From NCBI GenBank assembly GCA_003577005.1, contig QEUW01000085.1, forward strand, positions 1 to 20,821: a stretch of 20,821 nucleotides of DNA, read 5' to 3'. The position numbers and the translations under genes were made by a program. This document shows, one piece after another, positions 6,822 through 14,398 of this stretch (its first letter is position 1; the number at the start of each line of letters is the position of its first letter). This stretch comes from Chloroflexota bacterium. Lineage in GTDB: Bacteria; Chloroflexota; Anaerolineae; Caldilineales; Caldilineaceae. Under the pieces are notes generated by a model. The model was given only the letters and a program-made list of their open reading frames with translations. It made no database searches and was not told the origin of the DNA.

Positions 6822-8797
6822 TCCACTAACCGAAAGGTGGGGTCGCCGTAGAGGACAAAGGCGGCCCAGGTGACCTCCTGGGGGCTGGTGCTTTTGACAT
6901 GGACGCGCGCCCGGCGCAGCGATTCGCCGATCATGACGCCGTCGAGCACCTGGTTGTAGAACTCGACGGCAAAGCGAGCGGCGCGCACGTCGTTGATGGG
7001 CCAGAGCGAGCCAATACAGCCCAACGCGCCGCCGTAGACAAACGAGGCGGCCAAACCCTGCGCGGGTTTTTGTAGATTGTAGCCAAAGGTGACCGCCGCC
7101 CGCCCTTCGTTGGCCGCACTCGCCGATTCGCAGGCGTTGAGAAAGACCAGCGGTCGGCCACCCAGCAGCCGGCGGATCTTGTCGGCAAAAAAGATCTCCT
7201 GATTGTGGAGCAGCAGACCGCTGTAGTCGGGGTCATTGTCGTCAAAAAAGGCATGGCCGCTGTAATGGATGACATCATAGCGGTCTGAACGCAACAATTG
7301 GTTGAGCCGGCGCCCGGTCGCTTCCTTACCTCGCAACACCGTCACTTCGATCTGGTCGGGCCAGTCGGCGCGCAGGGCTTCGGTGACCGTTTCTACCTCG
7401 CGCTCGGCGCCGGCCAGGTCACCGGTTGGGTTGGCGATAAAGAGAAACTGGCGCCGGGCCGGTCGTTCGCTGCGCGGAGGACGGCCACCAGGGATGGGGC
7501 GACCCAACAACTGGCGGGCAACAGGCCGGCTCAAACAGAGAAAATTTGCTTCATCTTCCTCGCCAGCGGCTTGCATCTCAGGGCTATTGGGTGTCGGATC
7601 ATAGTACATAAATTCCCAGGGCAATTCCAGATCGTTGGTGGCAACGGTGAGCGAGCACGTATTGGTACGCAGGTTCTCTTGCACCTCTTCGGGCAGAAAG
7701 AGCCGGAACATCAGATCGCCCATCTCGCGCACGAGGCTGGTCAACGGCACCGCTGGCTCCTCGGTGGGCCCTTCATCGCCAAAGATATAGGCGCGGATGG
7801 CGGCGCGTGTTGCTTCGTTTTCGACGAGGGAGAAACTTTCGGTTGAAGCAAGTGCATCCTCGGTGTCGTCTTTTGTCGTTTGCTGTTGCGCCTTGCGGTT
7901 GCCGCCCTTCACGACCGTCGTGATCTGTTTGATGGCGTGGCGCAGCAGTTCGCGATCCTGCTGTACCAGTTTGATCGACGCCTTCACGCTCAGGCCGTGG
8001 GCGCCCGCTTCCCCGGTTGTGCGCAGCCCCACTTCGTACTGGTGGCGCCCGTAGAGATCCAGCGGCGACTGGATCAGCGACAGCTCGGCGTTCCGCGCAA
8101 AGCGTTCAGTACGCTGCGTGATCTCGTCGATGGCCTTTAGCTCGTTGTCCAGCGGCTCTGTCTCTTCCCGGAGCGCCTTGATCGCTTCGGCCAGAAGCGG
8201 AAAGGGCTGCTCAAAGTTGACCAACGTCCGGTCGGCCTGCATCAGGCGCGCTTCGATCCGGCGCAACCGATCCACATACGCACGGACGGGCGCACGCACC
8301 TGGGCTGCCTGGTCGAGCGCCATGCGCAGCCGGTTGACCTCGACACGGTAGCCATCGACCTGGCTCTTGTAGCCCTGCAAGAGGTCATCCTGTTGGCGCT
8401 GTTTGGCGGCCAGCCTGCGGATCGTGTCTTCGAGCAATTCCCACTGGACATCGCTCAACAAGTCGTTTAGCTGGGCCAGCGCCTGTGTCGCCGTGGCAGT
8501 GTCGGCGGCGGTAGACAGCTGGCGCACCAGAGCGCGGGCCCGCTGCAAGAGGTCAACGAGCCGCTGTTGCAGGGCGATCTCCCCTTCCACCGGCACCATG
8601 CGCAGTGGTCTGAGCGCGTCGATCCGCCGCGCCAGTTGCGCCATAATATCGCCCTTGCGCTCCATCTCTACCACCAGGCGCGCCAGTTGGACAAGGGCGC
8701 CTTGATCGGCGGCCGGCTGGCCGTTCGGGCTGACCGCTGCGCCGTCGGTAGGCGACGGGGTCGTAGCAGAAACATCGGAACGAGCACGCCTGGACAT
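6818..8797 (-). CDS. CHAT-domain protease with intact His/Cys and long helical N-terminus
   Basis: A 659-aa protein with the CHAT (caspase HetF associated with TPRs) domain at about residues 355-659. The catalytic pair is His515 in VIHYSGHAFF and Cys556 in VFLNACESA; ELPWEFMYYD (391-400) and the closing LYGDPTFRL (649-657) are typical of this family. Residues 30-300 are strongly helical and Glu/Arg/Gln-rich, consistent with a coiled coil. Recognisable TPR, NACHT or membrane segments are absent. The ATG at 8797 follows GAGGTG by five to six bases, and that ribosome binding site lies between the genes only nine bases after the upstream CHAT stop, so the two CHAT genes are one operon. The TAG stop is inside the terminal repeat of a MITE-like element. 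It is the probable active protease of the module; the target is unknown, with the downstream caspase-lipase the obvious candidate. Confidence 0.92.
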   Translation of the reverse strand: MSRRARSDVSATTPSPTDGAAVSPNGQPAADQGALVQLARLVVEMERKGDIMAQLARRIDALRPLRMVPVEGEIALQQRLVDLLQRARALVRQLSTAADTATATQALAQLNDLLSDVQWELLEDTIRRLAAKQRQQDDLLQGYKSQVDGYRVEVNRLRMALDQAAQVRAPVRAYVDRLRRIEARLMQADRTLVNFEQPFPLLAEAIKALREETEPLDNELKAIDEITQRTERFARNAELSLIQSPLDLYGRHQYEVGLRTTGEAGAHGLSVKASIKLVQQDRELLRHAIKQITTVVKGGNRKAQQQTTKDDTEDALASTESFSLVENEATRAAIRAYIFGDEGPTEEPAVPLTSLVREMGDLMFRLFLPEEVQENLRTNTCSLTVATNDLELPWEFMYYDPTPNSPEMQAAGEEDEANFLCLSRPVARQLLGRPIPGGRPPRSERPARRQFLFIANPTGDLAGAEREVETVTEALRADWPDQIEVTVLRGKEATGRRLNQLLRSDRYDVIHYSGHAFFDDNDPDYSGLLLHNQEIFFADKIRRLLGGRPLVFLNACESASAANEGRAAVTFGYNLQKPAQGLAASFVYGGALGCIGSLWPINDVRAARFAVEFYNQVLDGVMIGESLRRARVHVKSTSPQEVTWAAFVLYGDPTFRLVD

Positions 8798-8806
8798 ACC
8801 AACACC

Positions 8807-10216
8807 TCATTGCAGGGCCTGGAGTTGCGCCTCCAGGTCGGCTATTGTCTGTTCTGCGGCGGCAATCTGGCTCAAGATAAACTCAGGTGTGGAGGAGCCC
8901 AAAAAGGCCTGCTGCTCGCGCAGACTGTCGAGATTGCGGCTCTCGATCTCGAGCAGCGATTGCAGCCGTTGGACCTCGCGCTGATTCGCCGTAGCAGTCG
9001 GCGTTGAAAGCGCCAGACTCCCCGAACTCTCTAGCGTCGCGGATTCGAGTACAGAACTGAGCACACCTTTTGTCCCTGGCCCCAGCAAAATACCGTGCGG
9101 TGCGCTCATGTAAAAGGTGGGCAGCCCCCACTCGCGCGTGCCGGCGTGTTGGCGGTCGATAGCCTGGCGCCCGGCGGTGACCGCGGCTTCGAGCGGCTGG
9201 CCGCCGGCCAGCGCCTCGTAGAGCCCTCTCGCCATCGCCTGGCAAGTGGCGTTGAGCACCTTGGCGCGCACGCCCAGGGCAGCAGGCGTCCGCTGGGCCA
9301 GTTCGGCCGCCACGGCTTCGCTATCACACGCCTGGAGAACGACGAATCGTAATTCAGCACTCGTCTCGATCAGGTTGCGCAACTCGGTTGCCGGCACAAA
9401 TTCGGCGTCTTCAAGCTTGTCCTTGCGGCGGCTGTGCTCACCCATCAAGAGCAGGCCCTGGTTGGGGCCAATCCCATCGTCGGGCCGGACCTTTGACCAG
9501 CGACCGCGGCCCGAGCCATACGCCCCGGTGCCGATGAAATGGAGGATGTGGCAGGGCTGGGTGCGCAACGCCTCTCTCAGGTCGGGAAAGGTCGCGTCCT
9601 CCACCACTTGCACATCGAACATTCCCGTGCGGCTTGCCAGCTCGTGCAGGATTTCAATCTCAGCCTGCGCCTCAAAATCCATCACTTCGGCGGTAACAAC
9701 GAGGATGCGCAGCGGAGGCGCCACAGGGCGCAGCACAACCGGCGGCTCGCGCATCAACCAGCGGACAATTGGCGTCCGCAACGACAGCGCCAGAAAGCTC
9801 GACTGGGCGCCGTCAAAGAGAAATTCCCAGGGCAGCGCCAGCGCCTCCAGGTCATGAGCGGCGAAGCGGAGGCGCAACCCCTCTCCCCGGCTCTGCACCA
9901 TATCCTGCGCTTGGCGAAAGAGCCGGCTGATCATGCTCTCGTGCAGCAGGTCGTGGAAGAGCCGTTCGCCGATGCGGATCACTGGGTCATAATTGGCTGA
10001 TAAGTTGCTGCGTTTGAGGAAATTACCCGAGGAATAGGTGATACTGGCCAGCGCATCATCGATCTCCGCCGGGCTGATGGAAAGGCGGAGCAGGAATTCA
10101 CCCGTGTCACCAGCGGGCGAGGCAGCAACCCGGGCGCGTATCACCCCGCGCTCCTCGCTGCGAATCTCCAGCACAAAATCGCGATAACGCATGATTCCCG
10201 ATGGAGCAAATTGCAT
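8807..10216 (-). CDS. CHAT-domain protein lacking the catalytic His (probable pseudoprotease)
   Basis: A 469-aa protein with an N-terminal beta-rich part (9-170, starting MRYRDFVLEI), the LPWEFLFD motif (128-135) and a CHAT domain to about 375, followed by a coiled coil (408-469). The Cys is kept at 297 in FVVLQACDSE. The His motif reads ILHFIGTGAY, so Thr230 stands where GHG is expected; the codon is ACC. His226, four residues earlier, is present and is usually conserved but is not the expected catalytic residue. The protein may therefore be a sensor or scaffold rather than an active protease. GGAAGG lies about nine bases before the ATG at 10216; a second ATG eight codons later is less well placed. 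It is the first gene of the CHAT operon. Confidence 0.9.
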   Translation of the reverse strand: MQFAPSGIMRYRDFVLEIRSEERGVIRARVAASPAGDTGEFLLRLSISPAEIDDALASITYSSGNFLKRSNLSANYDPVIRIGERLFHDLLHESMISRLFRQAQDMVQSRGEGLRLRFAAHDLEALALPWEFLFDGAQSSFLALSLRTPIVRWLMREPPVVLRPVAPPLRILVVTAEVMDFEAQAEIEILHELASRTGMFDVQVVEDATFPDLREALRTQPCHILHFIGTGAYGSGRGRWSKVRPDDGIGPNQGLLLMGEHSRRKDKLEDAEFVPATELRNLIETSAELRFVVLQACDSEAVAAELAQRTPAALGVRAKVLNATCQAMARGLYEALAGGQPLEAAVTAGRQAIDRQHAGTREWGLPTFYMSAPHGILLGPGTKGVLSSVLESATLESSGSLALSTPTATANQREVQRLQSLLEIESRNLDSLREQQAFLGSSTPEFILSQIAAAEQTIADLEAQLQALQ

Positions 10217-10345
10217 GGATGTCGATCCTTCCGGCTTAGGGGCCGGGCCAGGTCAGTCGAGGCGTAGCCCTTGCCAGGGCCAACACCAGGGTAAGCGGAC
10301 TACGCGCTGTTGTCCAGTCGCACAGATGGGGGATTGCTTTAGGCC

Positions 10346-10462
10346 CTGTTTGAAAAGTGGACTGACAACCAGTGCGTTGCGCCTTTCACAAAGCCAGTCT
10401 CCTCGGTGCATCGCACGCGCTGCGTGCAACGCACCAAGGCGGCAATTCCCTTTTTCAAACAG
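10346..10462. mobile_element. 117-bp MITE-like element with 11-bp inverted ends
   Basis: CTGTTTGAAAA at 10346-10356 and its exact reverse complement at 10452-10462 enclose a palindrome-rich interior with the 31-nt hairpin at 10405-10435. The ends differ from those of the elements at 6670 and 19366. It has no coding capacity and no obvious target duplication. The short ends make this the weakest of the three element calls. Confidence 0.45.
10405..10435. repeat. 31-nt palindromic repeat, copy 2
   Basis: GGTGCATCGCACGC and GCGTGCAACGCACC form a 14-bp stem with a three-base loop. Two A-C mismatches on the plus strand become G-U pairs on the minus strand. It has the same length and outer bases as the other copies, and its sequence is closest to 14285-14315. 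Confidence 0.8.
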
Positions 10463-10546
10463 CTTCTTAGACCCATCTTACCGAAGATTTTGTAAAGTGT
10501 CAATCGATGTGCAAAGCGCGGGGAGGGCGTCTCAAAAGTGCATCCA

Positions 10547-10625
10547 AGAACCGCGGGTTGATAGAAATACGCAGGTCTGAGCTTCAGCAGCAAGAATCCG
10601 CGTTTTTCCGTCAATCTGCGGTTCT
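10547..10625. repeat. Imperfect 32-bp inverted repeat downstream of yigZ
   Basis: The arms 10547-10578 (starting AGAACCGC) and 10594-10625 match in about 23 of 32 positions as inverted copies. The arms resemble decayed copies of an AACCGCAGATTGACG-type intergenic repeat. It lies about 90 bases beyond the yigZ stop and could help end that transcript; no T-run is seen. Confidence 0.5.
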
Positions 10626-10714
10626 TCCTCATTCGCCCGGCTTTTGTGACGCCCTGAAAGCGCAGGTAGACCACCTCAAACGCCGTGTAAGCGACCACAG
10701 GATAGCGGCGGATC

Positions 10715-11332
10715 TCATTCAGGCTGAACCTCGATCAGCACTTGGCCGCTCGTCAGTTCGGTGAGCGCCGCCTCGAAGGCTGCAAAGTGTTCGACCGGCA
10801 ACCGGAGATGGTAGGTGACATCCGCAGCAAATTCCTGGTTGAGCACCTCCACTTCGTAGATGGGGTAGAGGCGCTGCAGCGGGGTAACAGCCGCGTAATC
10901 GACCACGACCTGCGCCGTGACCGTGGGGACCTGTTCGGTGGTCGGCAGCGTAGCCAGCGCCAGTTGAACCCCGCCGCTGTAGGCCTTGACCAGCCCGCCT
11001 TTGCCCAACAAGGTTCCGCCAAAATAGCGGGTCACCACGGCGCAAATGTCGCCGATGCCGCTGTGCAAGAGCACAGTCAACATGGGGCGGCCGGCTGTCC
11101 CATGCGGCTCGCCATCGTCACTCATGCCAATCTGGCCGGTGCTACCCGGTGGGCCGACCACATAGGCCCAGCAATTATGCGAGGCATCGCTAAACTCGGT
11201 GCTGACCGCTGCGATAAACTCACGGGCAGCCGTCACATCCGCAGCGTGACCGATCGTGGTAATAAAGCGGCTGCGCAGGATTTCCTCCTCTACGCGGTGG
11301 CGCGCAGCGGGGATTGGGTAACGCTGGCCCAT
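10715..11332 (-). CDS. yigZ: YigZ/IMPACT family protein (UPF0029)
   Basis: A 205-aa protein of the YigZ/IMPACT family, with the usual two-domain layout and length. The N-terminal UPF0029 domain (about 14-125) carries the family signature [14 protein letters not shown] (72-85) and [20 protein letters not shown] (99-118). The C-terminal DUF1949-type ferredoxin-like domain is at about 135-200. The eukaryotic relative IMPACT regulates the GCN2 kinase; the bacterial role is uncertain, with links to translation or nucleic acid binding proposed for the fold. The ATG at 11332 is preceded by weak GGTGA-like sequence. It lies 28 bases downstream of the LysW-like gene on the same strand and is probably cotranscribed with it. 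Nothing suggests a direct link to the CHAT module beyond position. Confidence 0.95.
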   Translation of the reverse strand: MGQRYPIPAARHRVEEEILRSRFITTIGHAADVTAAREFIAAVSTEFSDASHNCWAYVVGPPGSTGQIGMSDDGEPHGTAGRPMLTVLLHSGIGDICAVVTRYFGGTLLGKGGLVKAYSGGVQLALATLPTTEQVPTVTAQVVVDYAAVTPLQRLYPIYEVEVLNQEFAADVTYHLRLPVEHFAAFEAALTELTSGQVLIEVQPE

Positions 11333-11360
11333 TCACCGGTCACCATTCATCGGAATCATC

Positions 11361-11624
11361 TCAATCGAGATCGTCGTCATCAAAATCATCGTCATCGTAC
11401 GGGCCATCATCCACATCGTCGTAGAGGTCGGGTTCATCATCAAAGCCGTCTGTACTATCCCATTCGTCCTCGTCCTCGTCATCCTCGTCAGCCCAATCTA
11501 GCTCCAGCGGGTCAAGACTGACCACCTCCAGATGAGCGCCGCAATACCCACAGATAACCTTCATGCCGAGGCGGGGACGACGGCCAATTGTAATCTCTTC
11601 GTCACACTCAACACAGGTTGCCAT
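11361..11624 (-). CDS. LysW-like zinc-ribbon protein with extended acidic tail
   Basis: An 87-aa protein. Residues 1-46 match the LysW zinc ribbon: Cys4/Cys7 and Cys25/Cys28 bind one zinc, followed by HLEVVSLDPLELDW (31-44). Classical LysW is an amino-group carrier for lysine or arginine synthesis and ends in EDWGE, whose final Glu is the attachment point. Here that end is absent; instead residues 47-87 form an extremely acidic tail with 27 Asp/Glu in 41 residues, ending DDDDLD. It is therefore probably not a biosynthetic carrier. A strong GGAGGAG lies seven bases before the ATG at 11624. No lysine-biosynthesis gene is in the window. It may bind a basic partner; this is inference. Confidence 0.85.
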   Translation of the reverse strand: MATCVECDEEITIGRRPRLGMKVICGYCGAHLEVVSLDPLELDWADEDDEDEDEWDSTDGFDDEPDLYDDVDDGPYDDDDFDDDDLD

Positions 11625-11703
11625 ACCACAACTCCTCCGTCATTATGCCCGGTTGCACACTACCAATCTTCATGCCCCAGGCCGCTAAACTTTTCCGTTG
11701 CCC

Positions 11704-11732
11704 TGTATACAATTTTCTGCTGCTTTCGGCAA
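11704..11732 (-). promoter_or_regulatory. Candidate promoter for the LysW-like/yigZ operon
   Basis: On the minus strand TTGCCG (11732-11727) and TATACA (11709-11704) are 17 bp apart, placing the transcript start near 11697 with a leader of about 70 bases. The match to sigma-70 boxes is moderate. Confidence 0.45.
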
Positions 11733-11738
11733 GATTGC

Positions 11739-14204
11739 TCATCGGCCAGTAGAATTCTTGTCATCCACTCCGTAACGCCTGACCAACTCCTTCCGCAGGA
11801 TTTTGCCGATAAAGCTGCGCGGAAACTCATCGACAAAGACGATGCGCTGCGGCACCAGCGCCGGCGGCAGGCGGCGCTGGCAGTAGGCAAGGAGCATCTC
11901 GGCTGCGGGGATCTCACCCTGAATGGTGACAAACGCAATCGGCTGGTCGGCAATAGCGATGACCGCGGCTTCCTTGACCTGTGGCACCTCGTAGAGCACC
12001 TCTTCGACATCGCGCGGAAAGGCTGGCTCACCGGGCCGTTCGGGATACCACATATCGGCCTTGCGGGCAATGATCCGGAAAAACCCTTCGCTATCCATCT
12101 GGGCGACATCTCCGGTGAGTAGCCAGCCATCGGGCCGCAGGACGGCGGCGCTTTCGTCGGGCTGTTGCCAGTACCCGGCCATCACCTGGGGGCCGCGGAC
12201 GGCTAGCTCACCGATCTGGCCGGCGGGCACCACGCGCTGTCCATCGACCAGGTCGAAGATCTGTGCTTCGGTTGAGGGCAGCGGTATGCCGATGCTCCCC
12301 ACCTTGCGCCGGCCATCGAGCGGATTGGCGTGGGTTACCGGCGCAGCCTCGGTTAGCCCATAGCCTTCGACCAGCCGGCCTCTGGTCAACTTCTCGAACT
12401 CCTCCTGTACTTCTACCGGCAGCGGCGCCGAGCCGCTGATGCAATACTTGATCGAGTCGATGCCGTAGCGCCGAACCCCCGGCACATTGTCGATGGCGAT
12501 GTAGAGACCGGGCACGCCGGGGAAGATAGTCGGCCGGTGACGCCGTATGGCTGTCAGGATCTCGACCATGTCAAAACCCGGCGCCAGGATCAACGTGGCG
12601 CCCAGCGCGATGGGAAGATTGAGCGTCGCCGTCAGACCATAGATGTGGGAAAATGAGAGTACACAGAGGAAGCGCTCTTTACCCTCCACGGCGTCGGGGA
12701 TCCAGTGACGCGTTTGCAGTGTGTTGGCAACCAGATTGCGATGGGTCAGCATCACCCCCTTGGCGGCCCCCGTCGTGCCGCTGGTGTATTGGATGAGCGC
12801 CAGGTCAGCAGCGGCGACGGCGACCTGCGGTAACATAGACGATTGGTTTTGCAGCAGGGCGCTAAAGTGGTGAATGCCCACTGCCTGACCTTGCGCTCGT
12901 CGATGTCCATGGCCGGCGCTCTGTAATTCATCTTTGTAGGTAAAGATGAGATGCATGTCGCTCTGTTCGTCTCGCAGCCGGTTGGCCAGTTCGCTCTGCT
13001 CGTAGACAGTGACCAATACTTTTGGCGTGGTGGCGCATACCTGTGCCACCAGTTCGTCGGAGTCGCTTTGGGGCGGTGTCAAGACGATGACCGCACCGGC
13101 CTTGCTCGCACCGAAAAAGGCAATGATAAATTGTGGGCTGTCAGGCAAGATCAGCATGACTCGTTCACCCGGATTAACGCCCAGGGCGCGCAGCGCATTG
13201 GCAAAACGGTTGCTCTGTTCGTCGAGTTGCTGGTAGGTGAGGCGCACATCGCCCGCTCGTACGGCCATATGACGGGGAAAGCGCCGGACTGCTGACTGCA
13301 ACAGCGCATGGACCGGCGCATTGGGGATGGCGACCGAATAGGGCACGTTCGGAGGATATTGGGCCAGCCAGGGACGTTCGCGCAAGAGCGCTGCTCGCGC
13401 CGGCCCGCCACCAGCCGGCTCCTGCTCCCGCCACGAACGAGTGTTGGCGCCTTCGACCACGCGAGCGAGTGCCCGGTTGACCGCATCACGCCGTTCGAGC
13501 ATGACCAGGTGGCCCGATGCGCCCACATCCACATCCTCGGCGCCAGGGATGACTCTGCTGACTTCCTCGAATTGGGGCCGTGCAAAGAGCAGATCGAGGT
13601 GGCCGCGGATTACAGTCGTTGGAACGGCCAGGTGTGGGAAGCGCTCCCAGCCATCCCAACGCGAGAGCGTATTCTGGTGCCAGGGTTTGAGCACGGCCAG
13701 CGGGGCGTGTAAAAAGGAACGCGCCTGAGGCTCCAGCAGCCGCAAGAGCGCCAATGGCAGACGAAAAAAGGTGCGGCTAGGCCAGTTTAGCCGAAACTGG
13801 CCTGCGGTGGCAATGAGCACTAGATGCTCGATCTGGTCGGGGTGCGCCAGCGCATACTCGGTGGCAACCGCCCCACCAAACGAGTGGCCTACAAGGAGCA
13901 GCCGTTGCGCAAGCCCAAGCCGATCCAGCGCCACTTCCACATCGGCCACGATCTCCTCCAATAGATAACGACCCGCCGGCCTGTCCGACCGCCCGTGCCC
14001 GCGCAGGTCGAAGGCGACCACCCGATGGGCGAAGGCAAAGTGGCGCAACTGGTAACGCCATTGCGTCGCCTGCCCACCAAAGCCATGCAGAAAGACCAAT
14101 GTTTTTTGCGCTGCGTCGGGCGCCAGGTCGATGGCCGAGAGCCGGATCAGCGGGCGCTCCGCAACTGTCACTTCGCGGCGGTAAAGTTCAAGGTCGAGTT
14201 CCAT
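11739..14204 (-). CDS. Alpha/beta-hydrolase - acyl-CoA synthetase (AMP-binding) fusion
   Basis: An 821-aa bifunctional protein. Residues 1-252 are an alpha/beta-hydrolase: VFLHGFGGQ (37-45), nucleophile Ser108 in VGHSFGG, probable Asp204 and His232 (GASGHLVML). Residues 285-821 are an AMP-forming acyl/aryl-CoA ligase: the ATP loop TSGTTGAAKG (474-483), YGLTE (615-619), TGD (697-699), and the catalytic Lys801 in GKILRKEL. Together they suggest one enzyme that frees an acyl group and activates it as AMP ester and CoA thioester. OleB-OleC fusions have this order, but OleB uses an Asp nucleophile, so that reading is disfavoured. The frame stays open 43 codons upstream, but that part is encoded by hairpin repeats; MELDLELYRR at 14204 is the better start, though its ribosome binding site is weak. 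No membrane segment is seen. Confidence 0.9.
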   Translation of the reverse strand: MELDLELYRREVTVAERPLIRLSAIDLAPDAAQKTLVFLHGFGGQATQWRYQLRHFAFAHRVVAFDLRGHGRSDRPAGRYLLEEIVADVEVALDRLGLAQRLLLVGHSFGGAVATEYALAHPDQIEHLVLIATAGQFRLNWPSRTFFRLPLALLRLLEPQARSFLHAPLAVLKPWHQNTLSRWDGWERFPHLAVPTTVIRGHLDLLFARPQFEEVSRVIPGAEDVDVGASGHLVMLERRDAVNRALARVVEGANTRSWREQEPAGGGPARAALLRERPWLAQYPPNVPYSVAIPNAPVHALLQSAVRRFPRHMAVRAGDVRLTYQQLDEQSNRFANALRALGVNPGERVMLILPDSPQFIIAFFGASKAGAVIVLTPPQSDSDELVAQVCATTPKVLVTVYEQSELANRLRDEQSDMHLIFTYKDELQSAGHGHRRAQGQAVGIHHFSALLQNQSSMLPQVAVAAADLALIQYTSGTTGAAKGVMLTHRNLVANTLQTRHWIPDAVEGKERFLCVLSFSHIYGLTATLNLPIALGATLILAPGFDMVEILTAIRRHRPTIFPGVPGLYIAIDNVPGVRRYGIDSIKYCISGSAPLPVEVQEEFEKLTRGRLVEGYGLTEAAPVTHANPLDGRRKVGSIGIPLPSTEAQIFDLVDGQRVVPAGQIGELAVRGPQVMAGYWQQPDESAAVLRPDGWLLTGDVAQMDSEGFFRIIARKADMWYPERPGEPAFPRDVEEVLYEVPQVKEAAVIAIADQPIAFVTIQGEIPAAEMLLAYCQRRLPPALVPQRIVFVDEFPRSFIGKILRKELVRRYGVDDKNSTGR

Positions 14205-14232
14205 GTGGCGATATTTCCAGGTAAGGCGGTGT

Positions 14233-14263
14233 GGTGCGTTGTATCCGAAGGATGCGATGCACC
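14233..14263. repeat. 31-nt palindromic repeat, copy 3
   Basis: GGTGCGTTGTATCC and GGATGCGATGCACC form a 14-bp stem around GAA, complete on the plus strand if three G-U pairs are allowed. It lies 21 bases after copy 4 in the orientation of the minus-strand gene, between two divergent genes. Confidence 0.75.
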
Positions 14264-14284
14264 TGCGTATCTGGCTAGTGCTGA

Positions 14285-14315
14285 GGTGCATCGCACGCTG
14301 CGCGTGCAACGTACC
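14285..14315. repeat. 31-nt palindromic repeat, copy 4
   Basis: It begins GGTGCATCGCACG and ends CGTGCAACGTACC. The two hairpins here are separated by 21 bases, a paired arrangement reminiscent of bacterial REP/BIME units. Both lie in the 194-bp divergent promoter region. Confidence 0.75.
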
Positions 14316-14363
14316 TATTGGATGCGCGGCCAATCAGGAATTCCTGCCAGCATTGTACGACGG

Positions 14364-14392
14364 TTGACATTCTGCACGCGGCAGGCTACAAT
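14364..14392 (+). promoter_or_regulatory. Sigma-70 promoter giving a near-leaderless transcript
   Basis: TTGACA at 14364-14369 and TACAAT at 14387-14392 are 17 bp apart. The predicted start is at about 14399, the first base of the ATG. The lack of a Shine-Dalgarno sequence agrees with leaderless translation. Confidence 0.8.
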
Positions 14393-14398
14393 TTTGCT

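Larger units (their letters stand above)
10217..10714. other. 498-bp intergenic region upstream of the CHAT operon
   Basis: I see no supported gene. The part next to the CHAT start (10217-10340) is the expected promoter region, but no clear -35/-10 pair stands out. A small element with 11-bp inverted ends occupies 10346-10462 and contains a 31-nt hairpin. An imperfect 32-bp inverted repeat at 10547-10625 lies downstream of yigZ. The minus-strand frame across 10339-10698 is composed of repeat sequence and is not considered coding. Confidence 0.6.

Noticed and set aside
10339..10698. 119-codon minus-strand frame upstream of the CHAT operon
   Set aside because: It runs through two palindromic repeat regions and has no ribosome binding site or protein-like composition.
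11739..14204. OleBC beta-lactone synthetase/decarboxylase (olefin pathway)
   Set aside because: The hydrolase half has a Ser nucleophile (GHSFGG), not the Asp of OleB, and no OleA or OleD gene is nearby.
14205..14333. 43-residue N-terminal extension of the hydrolase-ligase protein
   Set aside because: It is encoded by the 31-nt hairpins and lies before the natural start of the hydrolase fold.
14318..14398. 27-residue extension of the PP2C-like protein from the ATG at 14318
   Set aside because: It lies upstream of the predicted transcription start at about 14399, where a clear promoter is present.
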